Positions 1 to 10,233 of a stretch of 64,000 bases of DNA are shown piece by piece. Every line of letters begins with the position of its first letter. The first letter of the stretch is position 1. The position numbers were made by a program, and so were the translations under genes. The notes beneath the pieces are model-generated. The model was not told where the DNA came from. It ran no database searches and saw only the letters and a list, made by a program, of their open reading frames with translations. This DNA comes from Blasia pusilla. Lineage: Eukaryota > Marchantiophyta > Marchantiopsida > Blasiales. The DNA is taken from NCBI GenBank assembly GCA_050084515.1, contig CM114273.1:4464001-4528000 (forward strand), written 5' to 3'.

Positions 1-57
1 AGTTCAAAGAACTCAAGGACCCACCTTGACTACAGCGTTTGGAGTAGGGATTTATTT

Positions 58-1183
58 GATGACCAGGGCAAAAGAATTCATAGAATAGATCAAATGTACA
101 GTTCCGAGCTTCTTTCGGATGTAATAAAGGACAAGATTTTTTTGAACGATGGTGGTGTTTCTAAAAGTTTGCTGAATATCTTTTATGTCTTTTCGAATGT
201 GATCGTCTATGAACTCCGAGGACTTATATTTTGCAACCCGTCGGATTTCCACGGCTTGCAACTTTTCACTTTTTGACCACTGCACCTTTTTAACCACTTC
301 CAGGCAACCTGTCGGATTCCAACAGGTTGGCTACATGAGTGATCAGACTCTTTCCCTGTTGGTCCAACTTTAGAGGCATTCTGGCGGGCTTCTTCACTTT
401 TGCACCTTCCCCTAGTATCGTCAAACAAGGCGTAGGCTTCTTCTCTTCTCTTAGACATGTTGGATTCCTACTACCTGTGGGATTGCCATCATGGTATTTC
501 CAAGGACTGAGCACATATTGATACTAGATGGGTGTCACATTGCAGAGCGTACAAGATATACTGCCGAGGAAGGCGGTGGGACTCAAATCAGGTTACATGC
601 GACCGTTATGGTGTACCTAGGGGGGGGCCAAGGCTCTCGAATTTGCCAACATTTTCGATCCCCGTCTACAATCGGCCAGAGGAGCCACTTGTATCCCAGG
701 ACATTCCTTTTGTACAGGAACCTAGGAGAGTTAGGAGTAAATTTATAGATGACGAGCCTAAAGAAATCATAGACTAGATCAAATGTACATTTCCGAGGTT
801 CCTTCGGAGGTAATAAAGGACGAGATTTTTTCAACCGATAATGGTGTTTGTAAAAGTTTGCTGAAAATTTTTTTTGGACTTATGGATTGTGTTCGTCTAG
901 CTACTCAAAATGTTTATTTTGCAACCCGTGTGATTTTGACGGGTTGCAACTTTTCACTTTTTGACCACTGCAAATTTTCAACGATTTCCAAGGAAGCTGT
1001 CGGATTTCGACAAGTTGGTTGCTTGAGTGGTCAGACTCTTTCCCTGGTAGACCAAATTCTGAGGCATTGTGGCGGGCTTCTTCACTTTTGGCTCGTTCCC
1101 CTAGTATCGTCAAACCAGTCTTAGGCTGCTTTTCTTCTCTAAGACGTGTTGGATTCCTATAACCTGTCAGATTGCCATTTTGG
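58..1183. repeat. ~435 bp direct duplication with hairpin-like GC motifs
   Basis: Two similar units, about 58-495 and 747-1183, are separated by about 250 bp. Both contain, in the same order, a block around ATAGATCAAATGTACA, a block around TTGCAACTTTTCACTTTTTG, and a block around CCCCTAGTATCGTCAAAC. The arrangement would fit terminal repeats of a very short non-autonomous element or a tandem duplication; I see no tRNA-primer site to decide. Both units carry a short imperfect palindrome of the form CAACCCGT-N-ACGGGTTG, and related half-sites recur to about 1345. Confidence 0.6.
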
Positions 1184-1383
1184 ATTCCCAAACATTTGAA
1201 TTTTTATGGGTGCAGGGTGGAATGGAATCACTTCTCAAAATCTTTCCTTTGTTATGGTAAGCTTGCTTGCAAGGGGTGCAAGCCATCTGATTCCGACGGG
1301 TTGCAAGAGTTGGAACCTGTAAAATTCCGACGGGTTGGGAGGGGTGCAGCATCTCGGTTTATCAGATTTAGGATCTGAATGAA

Positions 1384-1824
1384 GGGACATTAGTTTCTCT
1401 TTACTCCAGACAGCTAACAATCTTTTGGTTTAATTATCGTCTCCTTTGTTGAGATGAGATTGCTACTTCTGGTCACATTATTTGCCAATGGTCCTCCAAA
1501 AAAATAGCCCTAGGCACAGATTACTGTAGACTGAGACAGGCAATGTGAAAAAACTTGGGCTCACATGGAGAGTGATGGAAAAATGTTTGTAGTGGTCTTA
1601 TGATGTCTACTTGTTTTTTGCCCCCTGAAAAAAGGAGGTTTCTTAAGGCCCAAATGTGGACCACTACCTACTCTCTTCTAAAGATTTCATGAATTTGAAA
1701 GCAAACAAAAATTTCAAATATATCAAAAAGTTTTGAAGAGAGGAGGCGGATTTGGCCCTTTTTTTTTTTAAGAGAGACTCTCCTCTCTTCCTCTCCTCTC
1801 TTCCTCTCTCCTGCCAGAATACCA
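1384..1824. other. Intergenic, no gene seen
   Basis: I recognise no gene here. The stretch ends in a poly-T run and a CT-rich tract (about 1757-1812) that abuts the truncated end of the family-B retroelement fragment. Confidence 0.5.
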
Positions 1825-1829
1825 GCCCT

Positions 1830-2122
1830 CGGGAGAACTCACGGTAATTGTCCATGGGCGCCCCCTCTAAATCTTGGAACATACCGTTCAATGTTGGAAA
1901 CGGGTTGAACTCTCTAGAGCTCTTAGCCCGCTATGAGTCGCACCAAATCCTAAACTCTGCAATAAATTCATGCAAATCTATCATGCCTATAGCACGCAAA
2001 AACCTACGCGGTCCTCTACCCTGGTCGTCCATCTTGTATGCCCAATAGGTAGGGCCACTCAATGTGTGCGGTGAATCACTAACACACTCCTCTACACTCT
2101 CCCCCTTGTGTGAAGACGACAC
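1830..2122 (-). pseudogene. gag N-terminal fragment, family B
   Basis: The minus-strand reading contains GPRRFLRAIGMIDLHEFIAE followed by FRIWCDS, and then, after a stop and a small disruption, FQDLEGAPMDNYREFS. The same two segments occur in TE-A gag (GPRRYSGAVGTIELEDFMHE and FQHLEGPPMDDKHDF), and the second also in TE-B. It is therefore the capsid-like N-terminal part of a gypsy gag. Stops and truncation make it non-functional. Confidence 0.75.
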
Positions 2123-3863
2123 AGAAGGAGGTCAAGGTAGTCCCTCCCGTGAAGACCCTCGAAACCTCGCGCCATTCTGCGTGAACCCTCTAGAGCTACC
2201 CTCAGTTCCACCACCTCGCCTCTCAAAGTCCCAAAAGGATGCTGTGATGAGCCTCGTGCCCCTCTCACACGATCACTCTCAACCTCACAAGTAATCACTT
2301 AATCACTCAAACTAACATGCGAAACTCAATCTACACTCTCTCACTAAGACATGTGGTGTGCCGCAACAAGCAGCGTGGTGCGGAAAATCGACTGATCTAT
2401 CGTCTCATCGACAAAACATACCCTCAACTTTGGACTTCCCACATAGGTCTATGTCCCCTAAACCCATACATCAACAATGCTCTCGGAATCTACACGAAAC
2501 CCAATGTCCCCAAATAACTACCCAATAACCGGAAATCCCTAACACGTGCACGGAAAAGGACTAGAATGGGTAACCTTACAATAATGTCGATATCGCTCCT
2601 CAACAACTACAAATCTCGACCCCAACTCAGTGATGAAGAAAAACTCCTCCAAATAGTACGTTGTACTCCCTTGGTATAGACGATGCTCAAATCTCCTCGA
2701 TGGGTGGTGCGGGTCTAGCGATACGGTGGGGCACTAGCGGCACGGAACGGCTACAAACGGCACGGCACTCGAGAATAGGGTGCGGCATTCAACGGCATAC
2801 CCTCCTCAATCAACAAAACACAATGTGCTCCCCAGTGATGGTACGGCTCCACGATCGAGATAGTGTAGTGCGGCCACGAACGGCACGGCGTGGCAATCGA
2901 CGATACGTTGCGGCTACGGGTGTCACGGCATGGTAGTCGATCATCGTCGAGCAGCTACCACCTCAAGACATAGCAAGCCGAGAAGAAAAATACGACCCCA
3001 TCAATCCAAAAAGGTCACCGTCCAATCAACAACGGCGAAGAATGCCGTCAACGGCGGCCAACGGACAGAGCAAGGACGGCCTGAATGGACGGTGAAAGTC
3101 CATAGTAATTATGATATCTTTCATATGGGTAAAAAAAAATTCTATTTTGATCTTATTGAAAAAGTCAAAGTTTTTTTGTTTTTCCCCACTCCACTAACTC
3201 TTTAAACTAAGGATCAATTCACTAAAATTACTCATAGTTGACTTATATTTCACTAAGCCCCATAAATGTTGGGTCAACAGCCACTAAATAAAGTTTCCAC
3301 TCACTTTAACCTCAAGATCCTAATTTTCACTTGTCCTTTCCCCAATAATAAAATATTTTTTAATTTTTCTACCTCAACTAAGAAGTTACCAAGAATTTTG
3401 AAATTTGCTCCTTCCTCACACGATGGCTATGGCAGCTCCACGAAAAATGATCATAACTTCTTGCTCACATGTTCAAATCATGCACCACTTCTTTCCCAAC
3501 GTGCATAGCTTCCCGATTTACAACAATATTAAAAAAAAATTCTTCATTTAACCTTCCAATAAAACTTGACAAGGATTGTTGTGCAGCCTTTCAATCTGCA
3601 CTCCTACGAAAAATTCAGCAGTGCTTCCGCCTTGATTTCTCCCAACGAAAATTGCAAACCTGTAAACACAACAACCAGAAAGCTACAAGGTACTCCTGAG
3701 AGCACCAACATGGAGCAACTCGCCCCCATACTCAATTTCTAACCAAATTTTGGCAGCGCTTCCGCGTGCCACTCTCCCACACAAAAATCGAACAACAAAA
3801 TAGCAAACGGAGCGTCTCTTGCTCCCGTGAGCACTCCCATGAGCCGTTGAACAAGGGAAACGA

Positions 3864-3879
3864 TCCCCAACCTGCACCA
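3864..3879 (-). promoter_or_regulatory. Putative primer-binding site, family B (copy A)
   Basis: On the minus strand the sequence TGGTGCAGGTTGGGGA begins with TGG (pairing to a tRNA CCA end) and lies about 60 bp inside the terminal-repeat segment. The same 16-mer is conserved at 50140-50155 in TE-B although the surroundings have diverged. The tRNA is not identified. Confidence 0.35.
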
Positions 3880-3939
3880 ATAGCGAGTGATTAGAGAGCT
3901 CCTCCATTGAAACTCTCTCACTCCCTTATTCTCTCTTTG

Positions 3940-4436
3940 TAAATCAATGAAATCTCACATCAAGCTCTCCATGGTGTGCACTCTCTCTCATGTCAAACCA
4001 AACCCACTCTCCTAATGGGAGGCTTGGGTACATTACACACACAAGGCAAGGAGGACCATGGCTCTGCCGCCTCATGCCAAGAGATTTAACAAAGAGAGAA
4101 TGAGCTCTCAAGCTCTCTCCTCGATAACCTATGCTCGCAGGTCACCTCCTTGGTTCTTGACCTCTTGTAACCGATCAAGGGCCACTTCCCAAAGTGGAAA
4201 TTCAACTCTACTTTAAATGGAAACTTGCCCAAAATAGTAAGTGCCTCTATATGAGGCACTTACTATTTTAAACTTTAGTAAGTGCCTCTTCTAAGGCCTA
4301 GCCAAAATGAAGGGGAAACCTGCTCTCTTAGGTTACACGTGGCCTCAGCAGGTCATCCTCGACCTCTTGAGGTTGTCCTCCAGTATCTCTGAAGGCACTC
4401 TACTAGATCTCGCCGATCTATCCTAAAAGACGTGAC
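3940..4436 (-). repeat. Terminal-repeat segment A of family B (copy A)
   Basis: Homologous to 50209-50724, 39921-40410 and 42580-43071 (opposite strand). The outer end reads TGTCACGTCTTTTAGGATAG on the minus strand. It lacks the roughly 127 bp segment B that follows A in the 3' repeat of TE-B and in the solo copy at 42580-43199. An internal palindromic patch, AGTAAGTGCCTC... and its complement, lies near 4235-4285. Confidence 0.75.
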
Positions 4437-4581
4437 ATCTCCTATTATGATATCTTGTACATGTGTAGATGGCATTGAGAGAGACTAGCTATTGTACTCC
4501 ATATTGGTAATGATTATTTTTTGGAATAGTAATATGTACCAAAAGTCACCATGAAATTTCTCAAGGTGGTTACACCCTTGA

Positions 4582-4964
4582 GGCTCACTTAAGGTTGCAC
4601 ATAAATAGACAAGTCCGTCTAGGGGACGGACATGCCTGGCTCATACTCGAGCCTGCGTGGAGCCTTCTTGAAGCCCGCTGAATAGACTCGAGCTGACAGA
4701 GCCCGCACCCGTTGTGTCGCACGCTAGCGCCCACGGCAAGCCCGCCATGCAGGCCTAGTTGTGGCAACTTGCGGGCCCTAGTGGGTGACGCTACAGGTGC
4801 AGACTCTGACATCGCTGTCAGCCCGTGTCTACGCGGCGGGCTCCAAGCAGGCTACGGGTACCCGAGCCCGCACGGACATATCCGTCCATAAGACGAACAT
4901 ACGTCCGCGGACATGGATATGTCCACGGACACGGACTTTGTCCATGTGCAACCTTGGGCTCACT
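4582..4964. mobile_element. hAT-type MITE with 8 bp target duplication
   Basis: The element runs from about 4590 to 4956. Its ends are inverted: AAGGTTGCAC at the left and GTGCAACCTT at the right. It is flanked by GGCTCACT at 4582-4589 and again at 4957-4964, an exact 8 bp target duplication as expected for hAT elements. The interior has no coding capacity. It contains CGGACATG/CATGTCCG palindromes near both ends and GC-rich AGCCCGC/GCGGGCT units in the middle. Relatives lie at 6268-6594, up to 8163, from 51716 and from 53079. Confidence 0.85.
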
Positions 4965-6056
4965 TGGCTCCATATCTTTAGGTATCAAGTCCAAAGAGTG
5001 GCATTTGTAATAACGATGAAACTTTGCTATTGCATGGATTATCTTATCTTAAGAGTGGATTATGATTGATATCAAAATCACACATTCTGTATTTGGAATA
5101 TATTTACCTCAATTATCTCTTCTAAGCATACTTTATACGCTTAATAGTTCCAAGCCACATTCAAAGTGAATGTAAGGCTAGAACATTAGAAGGATCACCT
5201 TTATAGCATCTCTAGCCAAGATTGAGATCTAGTTTACAGCTACATCATAAATTAATATCTGAAGAGCACGTTGCCATCTAAAGATCAAGCACAATTGTCA
5301 ATAGTGATAGAACATTGAAATTCAATCTCTTGTTAAATGCCTAGGCAATTAGATGTGCCTTTTGCTCATATGTTGCAAGCTTGTGACCATGTGGGAGTAA
5401 ATAGGGCATAAGAATCTATGAAAAACTAAGATCAAGTCTAAGAATTTAATAATTTTTTTTAAGTACAATATATTTGAGAGAAATTGAAGAAGATGTTATC
5501 TAAAAAGTCACCTTTGATACTTTCTATTGCCAGCTTACGAGTCTCTTGTAACCTCAATGCAAGTATCCATAGTTGCAAATGGAAAATTCTTGTACTACTT
5601 GCAAAACTATTTTAACTCTCAAAGTTGCATCAATCCGTAATGGAATTGCACAAACTAAAATCAGAAAAATACAGTGAAGTTTAAGCAAATTATTCAGATC
5701 AAATTTTTGGTATAGAAATTTCGAGAAAAAATCAATAAAATTTAGATAATAATCAATTTTTTGCATTGCACATAATTAAAAATAGATGCCATGTCAATGA
5801 TGGGATGTACAAAAAAATTGGAATGAATATTTGGGAATTTTTGTTAAATTTAAGTTTTTGGAAAACCTTGATTGCAATTATAATGGAGTCAATAAAGTAG
5901 TCACTCTAAGAAAAATGGACTCGTAATGCAGCAGTGTCGATATCTCTATCTCTAGTAGTGAAAGTCACAATTAAGAATATATAATTACCCTCTACCAAGG
6001 ATGGATGATCTCTTCAATACTCCATGGGCTCCTAGGTGCTAAGTGCTTCAGTGGGA
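4965..6056. other. Intergenic, AT-rich, no gene seen
   Basis: I see no coding region or RNA gene that I can support. The stretch is AT-rich and leads into a decayed gypsy pol. Confidence 0.5.
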
Positions 6057-7290
6057 TTCTCTTAAAGTCAAGCTATTACCATATTTGAATTGCAACGGCT
6101 GATGCGAAGAAGACCACATGGAGGACGAGATATGATTCCTTTTGAGTTTATAGTGATATCTTTTGGTTTGCATAGTGCAATATTCACCATATTCATAAAC
6201 TTTGTCTTTCATAAAGAAAGATGAGTATGGCATTCACTATGTTAATGATAAATGGATCTATTCGAAGCATGGTTACACAAAACTGGACAAGTCTGTCCCT
6301 AGGGTAAACATGGACGAACACGTATGGACATGTTTACGGATATGAATTGCATGAGGTGGGGCCACACTTACACCTTGTGGTGGAAGGCAAGGCAAGGGCG
6401 AGCGGGGCAATAAGGAATGAGGGAGTAGGGGTGGGGGAAGGAAGAAACAAGAAAGTGCAAAACATGGAGGCAAGTGGGTGATGAGAAAGGAGGGAGAGGT
6501 GGAATCCACATGGACAAGTCCTTCCATAGGACGGACATAACTCCATGGACATAGATATCTCCACAGAAACGGACTTTGTCCACATACAACCTTGCTTTGA
6601 AGTCACTACGATACTTTGAAGCAATTTTTGACACATAGGTAGAAAAAGCTACATAGAAACATGGAAAAAAAATGAATTCGGACTTAGCAATATCAAGATA
6701 GTGGATTATTGTGATTAGTGCAAATAGAATGAGTCCTTACATCCAGAGAGTCAAATCTAATGCATAGTGAAAACCTCCCTTGATAATGACGAGGATGAGA
6801 ATGTTCCCAACACCATATAGAACCTGGAAGTTGATGCAACATATAACGGTTTTATCAAATCAAACACACAATCAAAAATATCAGTTTTAAGAAACATGTT
6901 TCCCTAATAAATAGATCTTGTGAAAAAAATTCATGAAAGATATACAAAGGATGCCCAAGAAAGAAAGTAATTCATAAAGTTGAATTGAGGAGAAAAGGTT
7001 GCCAACATAATTTTGAAGGACGGTTTGCTAAGGTCTAAGAATAGCCAAAACTATGTTGACCATATAAGATTTGGTGAAAGGTGTTGATGGAGTGGTGTGA
7101 TGGACCCTTGCTTGGACATACAAGGCAAAAAGCCAAAGGATTCTTCGAGATGCTCCCCATTTTGGGAAGGTATGTCACATGTGTGACCATCTAGCAAAAT
7201 AGGTTCCTCATGAGAAGAAACGATGCTTGTTTTATCCATACCAATTCCATGTGGCCACTTGCAAAGCATAAGTATTGATTTCATCACAAG
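6057..7290 (+). pseudogene. Decayed Ty3/gypsy pol (RT and integrase relics)
   Basis: Near 6065-6225 the plus strand, with frameshifts and stops, spells pieces of a gypsy reverse transcriptase: ADAKKTTWRTRYDSF and then FEFIVISFGLHSAIF, matching the family patterns D.KTAFRTRYG.FEF and FLVMPFGLTNAP. About 1 kb further, CHMCDHLAK and SIDFITRF match the integrase zinc-binding tail and the start of its catalytic core. The spacing fits RT - RNase H - IN order. A MITE is inserted at 6268-6594. It is older and of a different lineage from TE-A and TE-B; no open frame survives. Confidence 0.6.
6268..6594. mobile_element. hAT-type MITE, second copy
   Basis: Begins CATGGTTACAC and ends CATACAACCTTG, the same terminal family as the element at 4590. 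Flanks ATTCGAAG and CTTTGAAG are a decayed 8 bp duplication (six of eight identical). The interior keeps the GGACATG/CATGTCC palindromes but not the AGCCCGC amplification. Confidence 0.65.
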
Positions 7291-7659
7291 ATTCCATACA
7301 ATGCAATAATTATAAATTTATTTGGATTAGCAAGTTAGCAAGTGGGGATCGATGAATCCAAATTTTGGATTGTGTGGTAGTCTTTGTGATCTCTTTTCCT
7401 TTCCTAGATAATTGGAGCCTGTCTTATGGGTTATCTTATGAGAATTTTTTAGATTAAGACCAAAAGTTCACCAACTCATTGTAAAAAAATCAATTTAGAA
7501 GGTTCAAGACTAAGTTGAGCTTAAGCACATCTTTTCGTCCTCAAATGGTTGGGAAAATACAATGAGTAAACTTGATCACCAAGCAAAGTAAGTCTTTTCG
7601 AATTATGTAAGTGCAAACCAAAGAGATTGGGTAAAGTACTAAAGTGGCTAAGCATGGTT

Positions 7660-8163
7660 TTGTACAACTACAACTCAACCAAACACTCTACAATTTGTGA
7701 ATCGGCCTTGCACGGACATGCCTAACGGATCTCTTTTGGAGATTTTTTGGTATGCAAGTGGCATGTGCAAGCTCAGGACGTCAGATGAGGGCCCGGATTA
7801 AGGGAGGTGAAAAAGGATCGAATAGGTGTGCATGCTACGAGTCCTCGCTTGGCCCACATCAAGCCCGTGGGCAAACCATACCGAGCCCACACCAAGCCTA
7901 TATTGACCAATCTAACCCACCCTAAGCCCATGGCTAGTCCGTGCAGACAACTTTCCCATACTAGGCAAGCTCGATGTTGACTATTAAACATGTGGCAAGA
8001 ATGGGTGACGGATTCCCAAACTAGGTGCCAGTTGGTTGAGTCCGGGTCTATGTTGCAAGCGCGCCGGGCTAAGATGTGGGCCGTACCTACCTGAGCCCGC
8101 ACAAACATGTCTACCCTGGACCTTGGGGACGGGCGGGGACGGGCATGTCCGTGTGCAACCTTG
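7660..8163. mobile_element. hAT-type MITE relative, left end uncertain
   Basis: The right end reads CATGTCCGTGTGCAACCTTG, the terminal signature of the MITE family. GC-rich GCCCAC/GTGGGC units fill 7780-8150. The left end cannot be placed confidently; the start given is approximate. Confidence 0.45.
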
Positions 8164-10233
8164 GATTTATGTCCAAAAAATATGCAAGGCATATTTGAGG
8201 ACAGCGGTTCCATTTGGATACGCTCCTAGAACCAAAAAAATGTTGGATGATCAATGCTTGGGCTCGCTATAGTTTCAACAAGGCATGTGACTCTATCCTG
8301 GTACTTAGGATTATCTTACTTGTGAAGTGATAAAGTAAACTTAATGACGAGGCTCAATCATAGTTAGTATTGATCCAAAAGTAATGTGCCTTGGGGAACC
8401 TCAATGCATAAATGGATGAGATATTCAATTATTGTTGAGCGAGTGAAATCTTAGGGAGAATGTTTAATTGGTTAGCTAAGATCAACTTCAAGGAAGCCGA
8501 TCTTGAAGCAAGCTAAAAAGAAAAAACTAATTCTCCCTAAATGTTGGATAAGACAAACTAAGACTTAAGCCAAAAAGGAATTCACAATAAAATACAAGAA
8601 CACAATTTAATATGCATGGCTATGGCTTCCTAAATAATTATTGACAAAAAATATTTGCATTGATGAGAGCATCATCCTCTCTAAGAAGAGATGAGCATCA
8701 CGACCCTCGTTACCAAGTACGCATCAACTCGCGATATCATAATTCTAGTAGCCTCATACTATGATGGAAATGAAATAGAGTCTTACAAGCAATAAATAAG
8801 TTGAAGAAGCAAGATGGGAGGTGTCTCCAATAATAAGGGTCATAAGGTAGATAGAACTTGGTGGGAATTTGAGTCTCGTAAGAGTTGGACTCCAAGAAGG
8901 ATGAGCCCTAGCTTGGAATTTGATTCAGCAATTGGGAATCTCCACGTTTGAGGCCATCGCAAGTAGGCCCAAGATGATTTTTTTATGCATAACACGGCAT
9001 TGGAAATCTTCTCATAAACTACGGCTTTGGAAAGATCTCAAAAAATACACAATGAAAACTCTTACAACAAATCTAAACCTGTTGGATTTAGTGTTAAGAG
9101 GAGTCGGATTTAATCGCGGCCTATCCCAAGGTAGTACGGAATTGTTCACTAGACTGGCACACATCCTACACAGCTCATATTCGATTCTAATCATAACCAA
9201 CTCGGTCCATTCCTACTTTCGAAAGCCTACAACCAATGGCCAACAAGGGCTTTGACTTTGCATCAAAATAGTATACACTACAACAAGGCATCTCAAACAT
9301 CCAAACTGTTTCCAGTCCCCAACTCTTCATAGCACAAATTGCCAGTGCTAGCCACACATGTGCCACTCTATCCTCCACACCCTACCTAAGCTTTCAACTA
9401 CTTAGATCACAACATCGCGTGAAACCAACGACATACACCACCCTGCAAAATCGGAGTCTCTTTTACTTGGGAATGGCCTCCTCCGTGACTTTGAGACATT
9501 GATACCCTTCAATGAGGTACCCTAATTTTTGGAAGGTAGGAAAATGGTATACACTGCATTATCTCAAATGCGGTATTTCCTTTTGGAGGTTGAGGCGCAT
9601 GTTCCAAACTTTATCTATTTCTAAAAGTGTAGACCAATCCCTATCTGATGTCTTCCTGAAGGGTTCCTTAAGTGGGTGCTGTTGTGTTCCTTGAGAGAAC
9701 CCAGGTCGAATCTCTAGATTTATCTGTACAAACGTTAGCTCCCCACGACAGCCCCAGCTTCCATAATTCTCTAGCCTGATCCACGTGTATTGTGGCTTCC
9801 ATTTCCAGTCCGGGTTTCCGTGGCCCCTGTAACTTTGTTCATTCCATTTTTCAAGTTTAGGAGATCCTCTCACTGGCACCTGGCGTAGAAACAGATGTTC
9901 AGAAAAAATGAAGAGCAACTTTCCATTGCGTATTTAATAGCTGTGTTGTCAGTCAAGCACTTGGTCTCCCCAAACCACTTCACGTAACTACTATGACGTC
10001 GGGACTCTCTGGGTGGGGGTGAAGATGCTTTACTGCTGAGTGGCTCATGTCTTTGCCCACTTACAATAATACTAAAATTCCACATTTTAAACGTGATGCT
10101 TTAAAAGCCTGAAAGGAGATCAAAGTGAAGGAATTTCAAGAAGGCTGTTGCCACTAATCCAAGACAAAACGTGTGCTACTGACAGACAAATGTGCCCCCA
10201 AACTATACAAGACAAGAATTGATGTCCCCTCAA
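8164..10233. other. Intergenic and 3' flank of the BRCC36 gene
   Basis: No gene I can recognise. Several open frames of 60-120 codons occur (the longest on the minus strand at 9559-9918), but none shows a family motif or splice structure. The part just left of 10234 probably includes the BRCC36 3' UTR. Confidence 0.4.

Larger units (their letters stand above)
1825..4436 (-). mobile_element. 5' part of a family-B gypsy-like retrotransposon (copy A)
   Basis: Read on the minus strand this is a terminal-repeat segment (about 3940-4436), then a long untranslated leader, then the start of gag, where the copy is cut off near 1825. It is alignable by eye, with many substitutions, to the right-hand end of TE-B (about 48480-50724). 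Shared landmarks are the CGGCACGGC-rich stretch (2660-2950 versus 49060-49310), the paragraph of sequence before the putative primer site, and the terminal repeat ending in ACGTGACA. It retains about 250 bp of gag that TE-B has lost. No downstream pol follows, so it is a broken copy. Confidence 0.8.

Noticed and set aside
9559-9918. 119-codon minus-strand frame as a gene downstream of BRCC36
   Set aside because: No recognisable motif, splice pattern or repeat of the frame elsewhere; possibly 3' UTR.
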